Source: Cliona cf. orientalis
Taxonomy: Eukaryota > Porifera > Demospongiae > Clionaida > Clionaidae
Direction of reading: 5' to 3'
Assembly (NCBI GenBank): GCA_963930775.1
Contig: OZ005692.1
Coordinates: forward strand, 1,722,135-1,786,134
DNA: 64,000 bases
Part shown: piece after piece, positions 22,103 to 32,740 of the stretch
Position numbering within the stretch: the stretch's first letter is position 1
Layout: each line of letters opens with the position of its first letter
Program-made: the position numbers and the translations under genes
Notes under the pieces: model-generated
Told to the model about the DNA's origin: nothing
Databases searched by the model: none
The model's input: the letters and a program-made list of their open reading frames with translations, nothing else

Positions 22103-25100
22103 TTATGCAGTTGCTTGCCATTCAGTAATCTCTAAAAGTGGTTCACGAAGATCAACACTGATCTCAGTAGAAGTTGGTAGAGCCTGTAGCTCAGTAGCAT
22201 CCTTATCTTCTGCTCTAGTCTGGTCTTTAACTGGGGTAATCCTGAGAATCTTATTGAGCAACAGAAATTTTTGGATGAAAGGGAGCATGTAATTTTTCCT
22301 GACTAGGCTGATATGATAGAGCAAAATTCCAAGGAAAGTTATGAAAGCAATCCCAACGGAGATACTTGAAAGGATGAGCTGACTTTCATCATCTTCAGAC
22401 TCTTCTTTGAGGTAAAATGTTGCCACGGAAAAGATTCCCAAGTTGAGGAGAAAAGAAGATTCCAGAGCGTCTTTTAGCCAATGCCGATAGACTCTTTTTT
22501 GAATAGCAAGAAGTGCAATACTGACAGAGGATACAGCTAAGATATTCACGCTCTCACTGCCAGTTGCATTGATTGCAAAAGTGAGAAATAAGCCCAATCG
22601 CGAGATCAACAGTAGCCCAGTCCAGTAGCGAGTGTGCTTCCCGTATGGAGCATAATAAGCATCCATGAATGGCTTGATCTTGTTCAGCCATGAAAGAATC
22701 CACCAGTTGGAGCAACCTTGAAGCCAGTGGCCAAAGAAGAGAAGAGAAATGTATGGTAAGACAAATACTGCAATACATAATATGGCAAACAATCCAAGAG
22801 CAATATGCTTCGGTTCTCCAAAATATGGTATGCTGGCATCGTACATCCAAACTACACTTCGAGTTTCATTTGAAGTAGAATAATACGTTAAGTATGTCAG
22901 AGTGAGAGGAACAATTACTGCACTTAATATTTTACTATAGGACATGAGCAAAAGGGTTGCCAGAACTGCCACAGGATTCTTCCCAAGTCGTTGAGCAATC
23001 GATTGAGAGTAACGACAGGCCAGGATGATACAGCCAACTAGAAACCAGACATAGAAGGGAAACAAGAACTGAAACCAGCTGTATGTGTAGATGTCCATGC
23101 CATCATAGAAGCAAGTTTCAATTCCAAGATCAAGATTTAACCATGATGCGAAAATGGTGAAAAAATTTATTGTTGCCCTGGGAAAATAAGCCTGGTGGTT
23201 TGCTTGGATGATGTTTGCATAAAAGAAGAGGCCGTTCAGTGTTCCCACTGACACTGTCAATTGAAGAAGGAAAATAAGAGCCACTAGAGCTATACCAGTC
23301 AATGCAAAGGGCACGATTAAAGCAATGTAAATATTATCACATGGAATACAATGTAGACTACCAAGAGCTAGGCTGAAGTTTGTCTGACATTGTCCACATA
23401 CAATTCCAGTCCTATTAAAGTCACACTGAACTGATGGATCACTAAGGGTCACATTCAAAGGGTTACTAGTGCAATAATCAAGAGGACAAGGAAACTTATG
23501 AAGAATTAGTGTTTCATTATTTTGTGGAGAAATCCAAAAGTTGTTCCTTATTCGCTCAACTGATAGGGACTTGCTGTCTATGTAACAGTTTTGTATACTC
23601 AGCTTTTTGAGAACCATAGCACAAACACATTTAGAATCTGCTGGTGAAAGATCAAAGCCAACAGGACAAGGTAGCACATGTATACGCAAGGATAGTCCTT
23701 CAACCAGGTCATGACAAGGATGTTCAGGATACAGTTTGAAGAATAAGTAACGTAACTCTAGATCTGATGTATAGAACCAAAAAGAAACATTTGTACATGA
23801 ATCATTTATTATACCACTTGAGGGACTGAGACGATATTCACCACCTTGGTTTATTATCTCCCAAAAAACTTTTGTTGGTACTGTAGAGTTTGCTTGTCCG
23901 AATGCTATTAGTGGAATGGTAAATTGCTGTCCAGGGTGTAGTAATAGTGGTTGTTTTGGTGTTCTACCTTCACAAAACATGATTTTATATGCTGTTGAAG
24001 ATAAGTTTGGTATGTAATCTTCATTCTCGGACTGACTCAGAGTGATATTTGATATATTCATGAAAGTTTCAAGTGCATTATCACTATAGCTGTGAGCTTG
24101 GTACCCACATAGATCAGACTGATTAGTAGTAGTGGACTTGAAATACAGCCTGCACTGATCAAGTTGTCCTCCATACAGAATACTTCCTGTGCTACCTGCT
24201 GAGTTGTTTATAAAATGTAATGAAATGTTGCTTATTGAAGTAGAAGGACCATCTATGGTCATGAAACATTTGAATGGTACAGGTGATCCCAAAGAACATT
24301 GATAATCTTTGATATAGAGTGCACCACCTGCTTCATTTGCATGGTTTGAGATGAAAAAGATATTGAGATTTGGTTTAAAGATTAATTTGGAATTTGTTAA
24401 TAATGCTATTGCTCCACCATCTTCATTTGCCACATTTCCTTCAAAATATACTGTTCCTGAGAACATTATGTTGCTATCATAACTTATTATTGCACCACCA
24501 CTGAGCTGTGCAATGTTTCTATAAAAATATGTAGTGACAATAAATGTCATATTGCAGCTGTCTCCGTTGACTGCACTGCTGTAACTTTCATTGAAATACA
24601 CCGTTCCTATAAACTTTATAGTTGCACTATCACAGGTGATGGATCCACTCCAAAGGTCAGCAGCTGTTACAGCATTACGTAAGAAAGTTATGGAATTATT
24701 GAATGATGTTGCATTATCAGTGGAACATTCCTTGTCAAATACTTTTGCTTTCTTCCGAGGTAGTACATCAGCATCAAAACTGACATTACTGCTTTCAGAA
24801 TAAACACTTCCACAAAAAATGAAATTTGCATGTGAAGTGATATGCAGAGCACCACTCGTAAAATTTGCATAGTTACTATCAAACAGAGCGTAACCTTTGA
24901 TAATGAAGTTTCCTTCTATAATTGATAGTGCTCCACCCCAATCGGCTGAATTTTTGCTCAGAAATAGGTTTCCGTTAACACTTGAATTCGTGTTTTGAAG
25001 TAGCATAGCGCCACAGTAATCGATTGCCCTGTTCCTGACAAATAAAGCATTACCTTGAATATTAAGTCTACAGGTATTTAGCATCATCGCTCCACCTTGC

Positions 25101-25993
25101 TGTGCAGCAATGTTACCAGTGAAGTTAGAATAATGATAAATTTCCAGATATGAATTATTGCAAACAATTGTACCACCGCTACCATTAGAGCTAAGTTTTA
25201 TTTTCCTCGTTGAGTTGATATTGCTACATAATAGCATTTTTCTATAGTTCATCGCCCGCTCTTGACTGAAATTTGAAGTATTATTTTGAAAGAGACTAGT
25301 TCCCTTCAAGGATAATATACTGTTATGAGTCAAGTAGATGCTGCCTCCAGAAACTGCTGCATTATCAGCAAACACAATACTACCTCTGAAAGTAATATTG
25401 GATGCGAATATCATCAGTGCTGCACCAAGAAACCCATTTATTCCAATAAACTTGGAATTGTTGAACTCAAGCGCACTTCTTTCACTGATAATTGAGCTAC
25501 ATCCACTGTACCCGTTTCCATAAATGGATATGTTGGCCAGCTGTACTAATTGAGAATGTTCAAACCTCATAATAAAAGTGAAATTACCATACAAGAAAAA
25601 CCTAATTGAAGATATTTCGATATTCCATGACTCATTCCAAGTAATACTTGCTGAAGAATCTACTGCCATAGTGACGACCTGATCACCATTAGGCCAGCCT
25701 AGGAATGAAAAATTGTATAGATTCACCAAATTTAAGGTGAATTCTAGCCTGTGAATGCCGGGATAAAAATAGAATCTTGTATTGTTAACAAAATACTCAT
25801 CTGAATTATTGGCATACTCGTTGAGAGTGAGACAGGGCATTTGCACATCTGAACATGGTGATTCAGAAGCTCTCTCACTTCCAAATGGTTTGACATAATT
25901 CACGTGCATGGACATTGAAGAAGGTATCTTGGCAAAGAAAGAGAGAGACGATATCACGATTAGAATCTTTAGCACCATCGATAGCCACTCCAT
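22103..25993 (-). CDS. P3, intact beta-helix ectodomain plus multi-span membrane protein (1296 aa)
   Basis: Signal peptide (residues 1-25, MEWLSMVLKILIVISSLSFF). Conserved N-terminal cap with PCLTLNEYA and NNTRFYFYPGIHRL. Right-handed beta-helix-like repeats to about residue 640 (turn motifs GGSIYL, GGTIVC, GGAMML, GGALSI, GGAIIS, GGAIAL, GGALYI). Glycosylated linker, then a Cys-rich module (about 770-880; CPVGFDL, CPLDYC, CDFNRTGIVCGQC, LGSLHCIPCDN). About eight membrane helices from 888 to 1230, with the signature HWLQGCSNWWILSWLNKIKP. Cytosolic tail ending VDLREPLLEITEWQATA. The beta-helix is Pmp-like (Chlamydia-type adhesin repeats). The membrane domain is not a family I can name. Inferred surface receptor or adhesin; ligand unknown. 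Single exon, start set by the signal peptide. Confidence 0.88.
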   Translation of the reverse strand: MEWLSMVLKILIVISSLSFFAKIPSSMSMHVNYVKPFGSERASESPCSDVQMPCLTLNEYANNSDEYFVNNTRFYFYPGIHRLEFTLNLVNLYNFSFLGWPNGDQVVTMAVDSSASITWNESWNIEISSIRFFLYGNFTFIMRFEHSQLVQLANISIYGNGYSGCSSIISERSALEFNNSKFIGINGFLGAALMIFASNITFRGSIVFADNAAVSGGSIYLTHNSILSLKGTSLFQNNTSNFSQERAMNYRKMLLCSNINSTRKIKLSSNGSGGTIVCNNSYLEIYHYSNFTGNIAAQQGGAMMLNTCRLNIQGNALFVRNRAIDYCGAMLLQNTNSSVNGNLFLSKNSADWGGALSIIEGNFIIKGYALFDSNYANFTSGALHITSHANFIFCGSVYSESSNVSFDADVLPRKKAKVFDKECSTDNATSFNNSITFLRNAVTAADLWSGSITCDSATIKFIGTVYFNESYSSAVNGDSCNMTFIVTTYFYRNIAQLSGGAIISYDSNIMFSGTVYFEGNVANEDGGAIALLTNSKLIFKPNLNIFFISNHANEAGGALYIKDYQCSLGSPVPFKCFMTIDGPSTSISNISLHFINNSAGSTGSILYGGQLDQCRLYFKSTTTNQSDLCGYQAHSYSDNALETFMNISNITLSQSENEDYIPNLSSTAYKIMFCEGRTPKQPLLLHPGQQFTIPLIAFGQANSTVPTKVFWEIINQGGEYRLSPSSGIINDSCTNVSFWFYTSDLELRYLFFKLYPEHPCHDLVEGLSLRIHVLPCPVGFDLSPADSKCVCAMVLKKLSIQNCYIDSKSLSVERIRNNFWISPQNNETLILHKFPCPLDYCTSNPLNVTLSDPSVQCDFNRTGIVCGQCQTNFSLALGSLHCIPCDNIYIALIVPFALTGIALVALIFLLQLTVSVGTLNGLFFYANIIQANHQAYFPRATINFFTIFASWLNLDLGIETCFYDGMDIYTYSWFQFLFPFYVWFLVGCIILACRYSQSIAQRLGKNPVAVLATLLLMSYSKILSAVIVPLTLTYLTYYSTSNETRSVVWMYDASIPYFGEPKHIALGLFAILCIAVFVLPYISLLFFGHWLQGCSNWWILSWLNKIKPFMDAYYAPYGKHTRYWTGLLLISRLGLFLTFAINATGSESVNILAVSSVSIALLAIQKRVYRHWLKDALESSFLLNLGIFSVATFYLKEESEDDESQLILSSISVGIAFITFLGILLYHISLVRKNYMLPFIQKFLLLNKILRITPVKDQTRAEDKDATELQALPTSTEISVDLREPLLEITEWQATA

Positions 25994-26013
25994 GCTGCAA
26001 CAATTTTAATCAT

Positions 26014-26042
26014 GAGACTCTTTCTTAGTGAAGATTCTGACT
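26014..26042 (-). promoter_or_regulatory. Conserved upstream block of P3
   Basis: The segment reading GAGACTCTTTCTTAGTGAAG on the plus strand, followed by ATTCTGACT, lies about 20-50 bases upstream of the P3 start. It recurs at the same distance before P4 (27622), P5 (31764) and, slightly changed, P7 (41702). It may be 5' UTR or core promoter; conservation could also be simple descent from tandem duplication. Confidence 0.4.
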
Positions 26043-26411
26043 TTGCTTGTATTAGATGACCTGTATTAATACGTACAATGGTGATAATTTATCATAACTT
26101 ATTAGCTGCAGTGTTATAACAAAATAATATTCCCAAGGTCCTTAATCGTGAGTTTGCCTTAACACCTTTATAGTGAAACTAATACGTGCTATACATACTA
26201 TTAACACCTAGAAAGTTGGGTATACTGTAAACTGAGGATCTAAAATTAGGACATTCTATTATGGTAATGATTAGCTAGCTACACGAAATCTTCATTGACT
26301 AGATACAAGCACAACTATCATGTACATTCATAATTAAAATTAGCAGCACATTAATAAGTTTGTTTACTTTAAAAGAGCATTTCAATAAATCTGTTAAGCG
26401 ATTGCTTGTGA
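26043..26411. other. Spacer P3-P4
   Basis: AT-rich. The part from 26160 to 26411 is a near copy of 27770-28029, showing that the duplicated unit included 3' flank. No gene or RNA recognised. Confidence 0.6.
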
Positions 26412-27601
26412 TTAAGTAATGTCTAAAAGTGGTTCACGAAGGTCAATATTGATCTCAGTAGAAGTTGGTAGAGCCTGTAGCTCAGCAGAATCCTTATCCC
26501 CTGCAGCTCTAGTCTGGTCTTTAACTGGGGTAATCCTGAGAATCTTACTGAGCAGTAGAGATTTTTTGGTAAAAGGGAGCATGTAATTTTTCCAGACATT
26601 TGATGACTTAAGTACGGTGGCCCAGAAGGTCACTCGAGATTGCACATTGACCTTTCGATTGTGCTTAGTGATTGCACATTGACGATTCGAATCTCGAATC
26701 TCCAATCTTTTAGGACACCGTGCTTAGTACGGTGGCCCAGAAGGTCACTCGAGATTGCACATTGGCCTTTCGATTGTGCTTAGTGATTGCACATTGACAA
26801 TTCGAATCTCGAATCTCCAATCTTTAAAGCCATTGGCCAAATAGTAGAAGGAAAATATTATATGGTAGAGCAAATATAACAAGAGATAAAATGGAAAACA
26901 GTCCAAGAACAATGTGTTTAGGATCACGGAAAAAATCCATGCTGGCATCATACAACCAAACAATAGTTTGACTTTCATTTGAATGCTTATACTAAACTAG
27001 ATAAGTCCAAGAGAGAGGAACAATGATGGTTTGCAATATTTTGCTGTAAGACATGAGTAAAAGGGTTGCTAGAACTGCCACAGGATTCTGCCCAAATCGT
27101 TTAGCAATTGATTGAGAGTAACGACATGCTAGGATGATACATCCAACTAGAAACCAGACGTAAAAGGGAAATAGGAATTGAAACCACGAGTATGCATAGA
27201 TGTCTATACCATCATAGAAACAAGTTTCAATTCCAAGATCAAGATTTAACCATGATATGAAAACTGTAAAGAAATTAATTTTTGTTCTGGGGAAGAAAGC
27301 CTGATGGTTTGCTTGGATGATATTTGCATAAAAAAGAGGCCATTCAGTGTTCCAACTGATACTGTCAGTTGAAGAAGAAAAATCTGGTATTGTTGACAAA
27401 ATATTTATCTGAATTACTGGCATACTCGTTGAGAGTGAGACAGGGCATTTGCATATCTGGACATGGTGATTCAGAAGCTCTCTCACTTCCAAATGGTTTG
27501 ACATAATTCACGTGCATGGACATTGAAGATGGTATCTTGGCAAAGAAAGAGAGAGATGACATCACGATTAGAAATTTTAACACCATCGATAGCCACTCCA
27601 T
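26412..27601 (-). pseudogene. P4, internally deleted copy of P3
   Basis: Starts like P3 (signal peptide, then PCLTLNEYASNSDKYF to NNTRF). At about 27380 it jumps directly to the first membrane helix (FLLQLTVSVGTLNGL), losing nearly the whole ectodomain. The junction lies in a TTTTTCTTCTTCAA stretch, so microhomology-mediated deletion is plausible. A 1-base deletion in the CTCTTTTTTATGC run shifts the frame. Around 26613-26825 a tandem repeat replaces several membrane helices; the tail to DLREPLLDIT survives. It cannot encode a family protein. N-terminus and flanks are near-identical to P3, so it is a recent tandem duplicate. Confidence 0.9.
26613..26825. repeat. Two tandem copies of a 115-base transposon-like unit within P4
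   Basis: Units start TACGGTGGCCCAGAAGGTCA at 26613 and 26728. Each holds GATTGCACATTGAC twice and a TTCGAATCTCGAA segment; the first ends TAGGACACCGTGCTTAG, whose complement ACGGTGTCC mirrors the start. The tip resembles those of elements A and B (TA(T/C)GGNNGCC). Confidence 0.75.
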
Positions 27602-27621
27602 GATAGCAATAATTTAATTAT

Positions 27622-27650
27622 GAGACTCTTTCTTAGTGAAGATTCTGACT
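27622..27650 (-). promoter_or_regulatory. Conserved upstream block of P4
   Basis: The same GAGACTCTTTCTTAGTGAAG-type segment as upstream of P3, 20-50 bases before the P4 start. Here it precedes a dead gene. Confidence 0.35.
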
Positions 27651-28029
27651 TCGCTTGTAATAGACGACCTGTTTTAGTAGGTACAATGGTGATACCTTAT
27701 CATAACTTATCAGCTGCAGTGTTATTATAATAATAATAGTAAAATAATATTCCCAAGGCCCTTAATCGTGAGTTTGCCTCGATATGATATGGATCTTTGG
27801 GACACCTTCATAGTGAAACTAATGCCTGCTATACATACTAAATAATTATCATTTATTAACACCTAGAAAGTTGGGTATACTGTAAACTGAGGATCTAAAA
27901 TTAGGACAATCTATTATGGTAATGATTACACGAAATTTTCATTGACTAGAAACAAGCACAACTATCATGGACATTCATAAAATTAGCAGCACATTAATAA
28001 GTTTGTTAACTTAAAAATCAATAAATCTG
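27651..28029. other. Spacer P4-P5
   Basis: AT-rich duplicate of the P3-P4 spacer; no gene. Confidence 0.6.
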
Positions 28030-31000
28030 TTAAGCGATTGCTTGTGATTCATTACTCTCTATTAGTGGTTCACGAAGGTCAACATCAATCTCAGTAGAAG
28101 TTGGTAGAGCCTGTAGCTCAGCAGCATCCTTATCCCCTGCTCTAGTCTGGTCTTTAACTGGGGTAATCCTGAGAATCTTACTGAGCAGTAGAGAATCTTG
28201 GATGAAAGGGACTATGTGCATTTTCCAGATGTTTGATGATTTAAGGACTAGGCTGATATGAAAGAGTAAGATTCCAAGGAAAGTTATGAAAGCAATTCCA
28301 ATTGAAATACTTGAAAGGATGAGCTGACTGTTAGCGACATTTTCAGACTTTTCTTTAAGATAAAAAGTTACGACAGAGAAAATTATCAAGTTGAGAATGA
28401 AGGAAGACTCTAAGACATCATTATAAAAATGCTTGTACACTCTGAATCTTATTGCTAAGAGAGCCACGGTAACTGAAATTACAGCAATGATATTAATACT
28501 CTCACTATCATTAGCAAATGAGAGAAATAAGCCCAGCCGTGTGATCAACAGCAGCCCAGTCCAGTAGCGAGTATGCTTCCTGTATGGAGCATGATAAGCA
28601 TCCATGAATGGCTTGATCTTGTTTAGCCATGAAAGAATCCACCAGTTGGAGCAACCTTGAAGCCAGTGGCCAAAGAAGAGAAGAAAAATGTATGGTGAGA
28701 CGAACACTACAATACATAAGATAGCGAATAAACCAAGAGCGGTATGCTTAGGTTCTCCAAAATATGGCATGCTAGCATCATACATCCAAACTACACTTTG
28801 AGTTTCATTTGAAGCAGTATAGTATGTTAAGTATATCCAAGTGAGGGGAATAATTACTGCACTTAATATTTTACTATAGGACATGAGCAGAAGTGTTGCC
28901 AAAACTGCCACAGGATTCTGCCCAAATTGTTTAGCAATCGATTGAGAGTAACGACAGGCCAGGATGATACAACCAACTAGAAGCCAGACGTAGAAGGGAA
29001 ATAGGAATTGAAACCACGAGTATGTGTAGATGTCCATGCCATCATAAAAGCAAGTTTCAATTCCAAGATCAAGATTTAACCATGATGTGAAAATGGTGAA
29101 GAAATTGATGGTTGCTCTTGGAAAATAGGCCTGGTGGTTTGCTTGGATAATGTTTACATAAAAGAAGAGGCCATTCAGTGTTCCAACTGATACTGTCAGT
29201 TGAAGAAGAAAAATAATAGCAACAAGAGCTACACCAGTCAATGCAAAGGGCACGACTAAAGCAATATGAGTATTATCACATGGAATACAATGTAGACTAC
29301 CAAGAGCTAGGCTGAAATCTTTTTTGCATTGTCCACACAACATTCCAGTCCTGTTGACGTCACACTGAACTGATGGATCACTAAGAGTCACATTCAAAGG
29401 GTTACTAGTGCAATAATCAAGGGGACAAGGGAATTTATGAAAAATTAGTGTTTCATTACTTTGTTTAGAAATCCAAAAGTTGTTCATTATTCGCTCAACT
29501 GTACCAGATTTGCTGTCTATGTAACAATTTTGTATATTCAGCTTTTTGAGTGCCTTAGCACAAGCACATTTAGAATCTCTTTGTGAGAGATTAAAGCCAA
29601 CAGGACAATGTAGCACACGTACACTAAAATTTAATCCTTTAACCAGATTTTGACATGGATTTTCAGGATACAGTTTGAAGTATAAGTATTGCAACTCTAG
29701 ATCGGATGTATACAGCCAAAAAGAAACATTTGTACATGGATCACTCATTATACTGCTGGATGGACTGAGGCGATACTCACCACCTTGTTGTGGATACGTT
29801 TTCTCCCAAAAAACTTTTGTTGGTACTGTGGAGTTTGCTTGTCCAAATGCTATTAATGGAATGGTAAATTGCTGTCCAGGATATAGCACTAGTTCTGGTA
29901 TCTTTTCTTTACAAAATTTGATTTCCTTAGCTATTGATGATATGCTAGGTACATGATCTTCATTCTGACAAATGTTTGACACATTAATGAAAGTTTCAAG
30001 TGCATTGTCACTATAGCTGTGAGCTTGGCAATCACATTGATCAGGATCTTCTGAATCAGTATACGTAATGGAACTGAAATATAGCCTACACTGATCAAGT
30101 TGTCCTCCATACAGAATATTTCCCGTGGTACCGGCTGAGTTGTCTTCAAAATGTAATGAAATGTTGCTTATTGAAGTAGAAGGACCATCTATGGTAATGA
30201 AACATTCTAATGGTACAGATGATCTCAAAGAACACTGATAATCTTTAATATAGAGTGCACCACCTGCTTTATTTGCATGGTTTGAAATGAAAAATATATT
30301 GAGATTTGGTTTAAAGATCAATTTGGAATTTATTAGTGCTAATGCTCCACCATCATAGTTTGCCACATTTCTTTCAAAATATGCTCTTCCTGAGAATATT
30401 ATGTTTCCATGATAACTCATTATGGCACCACCACTGCGCTGTGCATTGTTTTTGTAAAAATATGTAGTTCCAATGAATGTCATATTGCAGCTATATCCAT
30501 TAATTGCACCCCCTATACTTTCATTGAAATGCACGATTCCTATAAATGTTATATTGCTTGCACTGTAACAAAACAATATGAAATTTGCATATGAAGCGAT
30601 CATATTGTTATATAGAGCACCACCTCTAAGATTCGCATAGTTACCATCAAACAGAGAGTAACCTTTGACAATGAAGTTTGATTCTCTCTTAATTGATAGT
30701 GCTGTACCCCAATGGGCTAGATTTTTGTTCAAAAAAAGGTTTCCGTTAACATTTGAATGTGTATTTTGAAGTGCCATGGCTCCACCATCACCATGCGCTT
30801 CGTTCCTTACTAATGAAGCATTACCTTGAATATTAAGGGAACAGGTATGTGACATCATTGCTCCACCATTACATCCAGCAATGTTATCAGTGAAGTTAGA
30901 ATAATAATAGATATCTAGATATGAATTATTGCAAACTATTGCACCACCACTACCACTATTATAGCTATTAGTAAAATTTATTTTCCTCATTGAGTTGATG

Positions 31001-31737
31001 TTGCATAGCATTTTCCTATTCATTATCTCTTGACTGGAATTTGAAGTGTTATTCTGAAACAGACTAGTTCCATTCAAGGTTAATGTACTATTATGAGTCA
31101 AGTAGATACTGCCTCCAGAAGCTGCTGCATTGTCAGCAAACATAGTACTACCTCTGAAAGTTATATTGGATACAAAAATCATTAGCGCTGCACCAACAAA
31201 TCCATTTATTCCGATGAACTTGGAATTGTTGAACTCAAGTGCACTTTCTTCACTGATAATTGAACTACAGCCACTATACCAATTTCCGTAAATGGATATG
31301 TTGGACAACCGTACTGATTGTGAACGTTCAAATCTCATGATAAAAGTGAAATTATCATGCAAAGTAAACATAATTGAAGATATTTCGATATTGCGTGACT
31401 TATTCCAAGTAATACTTGCTGCAGAATGTACTGCAATAGTGACTACCTGATCATTGTTAGGCCAGCCCAGGAATGAAAAATTGTATAGATTCACCAAATT
31501 TAAGCTATAATCTAGCCTGTGAATGCCGGGATAAAAATAGAATCTGGTATTGTTAACAAAATACTCATCTGAATTACTGGCATACTCGTCGAGAGTGTGG
31601 CAGGGCCTTTGAACATTAGAACATGGTGAAGCTATCTCACTTCCAAATGATTTGACATAATAATTGACAGTCATTGAAGAAGGCATCTTGGCAAAGAATG
31701 ATAATATCACGGTTATTACTACTGATGGCCACTCCAT
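28030..31737 (-). CDS. P5, intact beta-helix/multi-span membrane protein (1235 aa)
   Basis: Signal peptide MEWPSVVITVILSFFAKM, then the P3-type cap (PCHTLDEYASNSDEYF) and beta-helix turns GGSIYL, GGAIVC, GGAMMS, GGAMAL, GGALYN, GGAIMS, GGALAL, GGALYI. The Cys-rich module (CPVGFNL, CPLDYC, CDVNRTGMLCGQC) is followed by membrane helices from about residue 822 and the tail IDVDLREPLIESNESQAIA. Compared with P3 it lacks a block around residues 390-450 (one region of helix turns near the ANFI(L/F)C point), so the ectodomain differs in repeat number. The frame is unbroken. Role inferred as surface recognition or adhesion, unproven. Confidence 0.88.
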   Translation of the reverse strand: MEWPSVVITVILSFFAKMPSSMTVNYYVKSFGSEIASPCSNVQRPCHTLDEYASNSDEYFVNNTRFYFYPGIHRLDYSLNLVNLYNFSFLGWPNNDQVVTIAVHSAASITWNKSRNIEISSIMFTLHDNFTFIMRFERSQSVRLSNISIYGNWYSGCSSIISEESALEFNNSKFIGINGFVGAALMIFVSNITFRGSTMFADNAAASGGSIYLTHNSTLTLNGTSLFQNNTSNSSQEIMNRKMLCNINSMRKINFTNSYNSGSGGAIVCNNSYLDIYYYSNFTDNIAGCNGGAMMSHTCSLNIQGNASLVRNEAHGDGGAMALQNTHSNVNGNLFLNKNLAHWGTALSIKRESNFIVKGYSLFDGNYANLRGGALYNNMIASYANFILFCYSASNITFIGIVHFNESIGGAINGYSCNMTFIGTTYFYKNNAQRSGGAIMSYHGNIIFSGRAYFERNVANYDGGALALINSKLIFKPNLNIFFISNHANKAGGALYIKDYQCSLRSSVPLECFITIDGPSTSISNISLHFEDNSAGTTGNILYGGQLDQCRLYFSSITYTDSEDPDQCDCQAHSYSDNALETFINVSNICQNEDHVPSISSIAKEIKFCKEKIPELVLYPGQQFTIPLIAFGQANSTVPTKVFWEKTYPQQGGEYRLSPSSSIMSDPCTNVSFWLYTSDLELQYLYFKLYPENPCQNLVKGLNFSVRVLHCPVGFNLSQRDSKCACAKALKKLNIQNCYIDSKSGTVERIMNNFWISKQSNETLIFHKFPCPLDYCTSNPLNVTLSDPSVQCDVNRTGMLCGQCKKDFSLALGSLHCIPCDNTHIALVVPFALTGVALVAIIFLLQLTVSVGTLNGLFFYVNIIQANHQAYFPRATINFFTIFTSWLNLDLGIETCFYDGMDIYTYSWFQFLFPFYVWLLVGCIILACRYSQSIAKQFGQNPVAVLATLLLMSYSKILSAVIIPLTWIYLTYYTASNETQSVVWMYDASMPYFGEPKHTALGLFAILCIVVFVSPYIFLLFFGHWLQGCSNWWILSWLNKIKPFMDAYHAPYRKHTRYWTGLLLITRLGLFLSFANDSESINIIAVISVTVALLAIRFRVYKHFYNDVLESSFILNLIIFSVVTFYLKEKSENVANSQLILSSISIGIAFITFLGILLFHISLVLKSSNIWKMHIVPFIQDSLLLSKILRITPVKDQTRAGDKDAAELQALPTSTEIDVDLREPLIESNESQAIA

Positions 31738-32740
31738 ACTATCAACGATTTAATCATTGGCGTGAGACTCTTTCTTAGTGAAGATTCTGCCTTCTTTTGT
31801 ATTAATTTTAGTGATCTGTTTTATTAGGTTCAGTGGTGATTTATATAGCTGCAGTGTTGTAGCAAACTAATATTCCCAAGGCACCTAATTATAATAATTG
31901 TGAGTACATGTATGCTTTATGGATCTTTGGGACACCTTTATAGTGATCATATCTATTGTATGGATGTGGATATCAATGTATGCAGCCAAGTACTAACCTA
32001 TAGTCCCAGAAAGATATCGATGGTCACAGAGTCATTTAAGAACAGTTTATAATCCCTAATGAGAGAGTGTAGATATCTATAGCCTTGTTTTTCATTAGAT
32101 CTTACAAATCGAATTATAATGCATGGTTCGACTTGTATTCACCAAAACCACAGTACTTGACATTGTGATTTGTAGGTCTAATAGATTTTGATTTGCCTGG
32201 AACAAACTATTGACCTATAATAATTATTCAACAATGTATTGATGATAGTGTGTTTGATCCCAATAATATTATATACTTTAAAGTGCTAAGATCCCATGCA
32301 ACGTTTAATATCTATATGTGTTTCATTTGTTCTTCACTATGGCACAGTTGGCAAACTTGGTATTAAAGCTATTGAAATAGTGACATGGAAAATACAATGG
32401 CAACATTGTGATGCAGATACAGAGTAAAAATGCTAGCATATTAAGGCAAGAGTGAGAACAAGAATTATTAATAACAAGAAGTGAGAGAGAGGCACTGGGG
32501 CCCTCGATCCTCACTACAATAAAGTCCCCAAAGCCTACTCAGTACATACGTTTATATACAAATCAATTAACACACAATGCATATACTGTAACAATCATTG
32601 GAAAAAAATGGGAGGGTCACGTAAATATTATGCTACAAATCTCAGATTCATCTGTGATCTATTAATGCATGCATTCATAATAAAAGTTAGCACATTAAGT
32701 TAGTTCACTGTTGAAGTGCATCTCTGAGTCAATAAATCTG
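31738..32740. other. Spacer P5-P6
   Basis: Begins with the conserved upstream block of P5 (31764-31792). The interior shares stretches with the P6-P7 and P7-P8 spacers, for example GGCACAGTTGGCAAACTTG at 32341-32359, matched at 37203 and 42561. No gene recognised; the 63-codon frame at 32323-32514 has no support. Confidence 0.6.
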
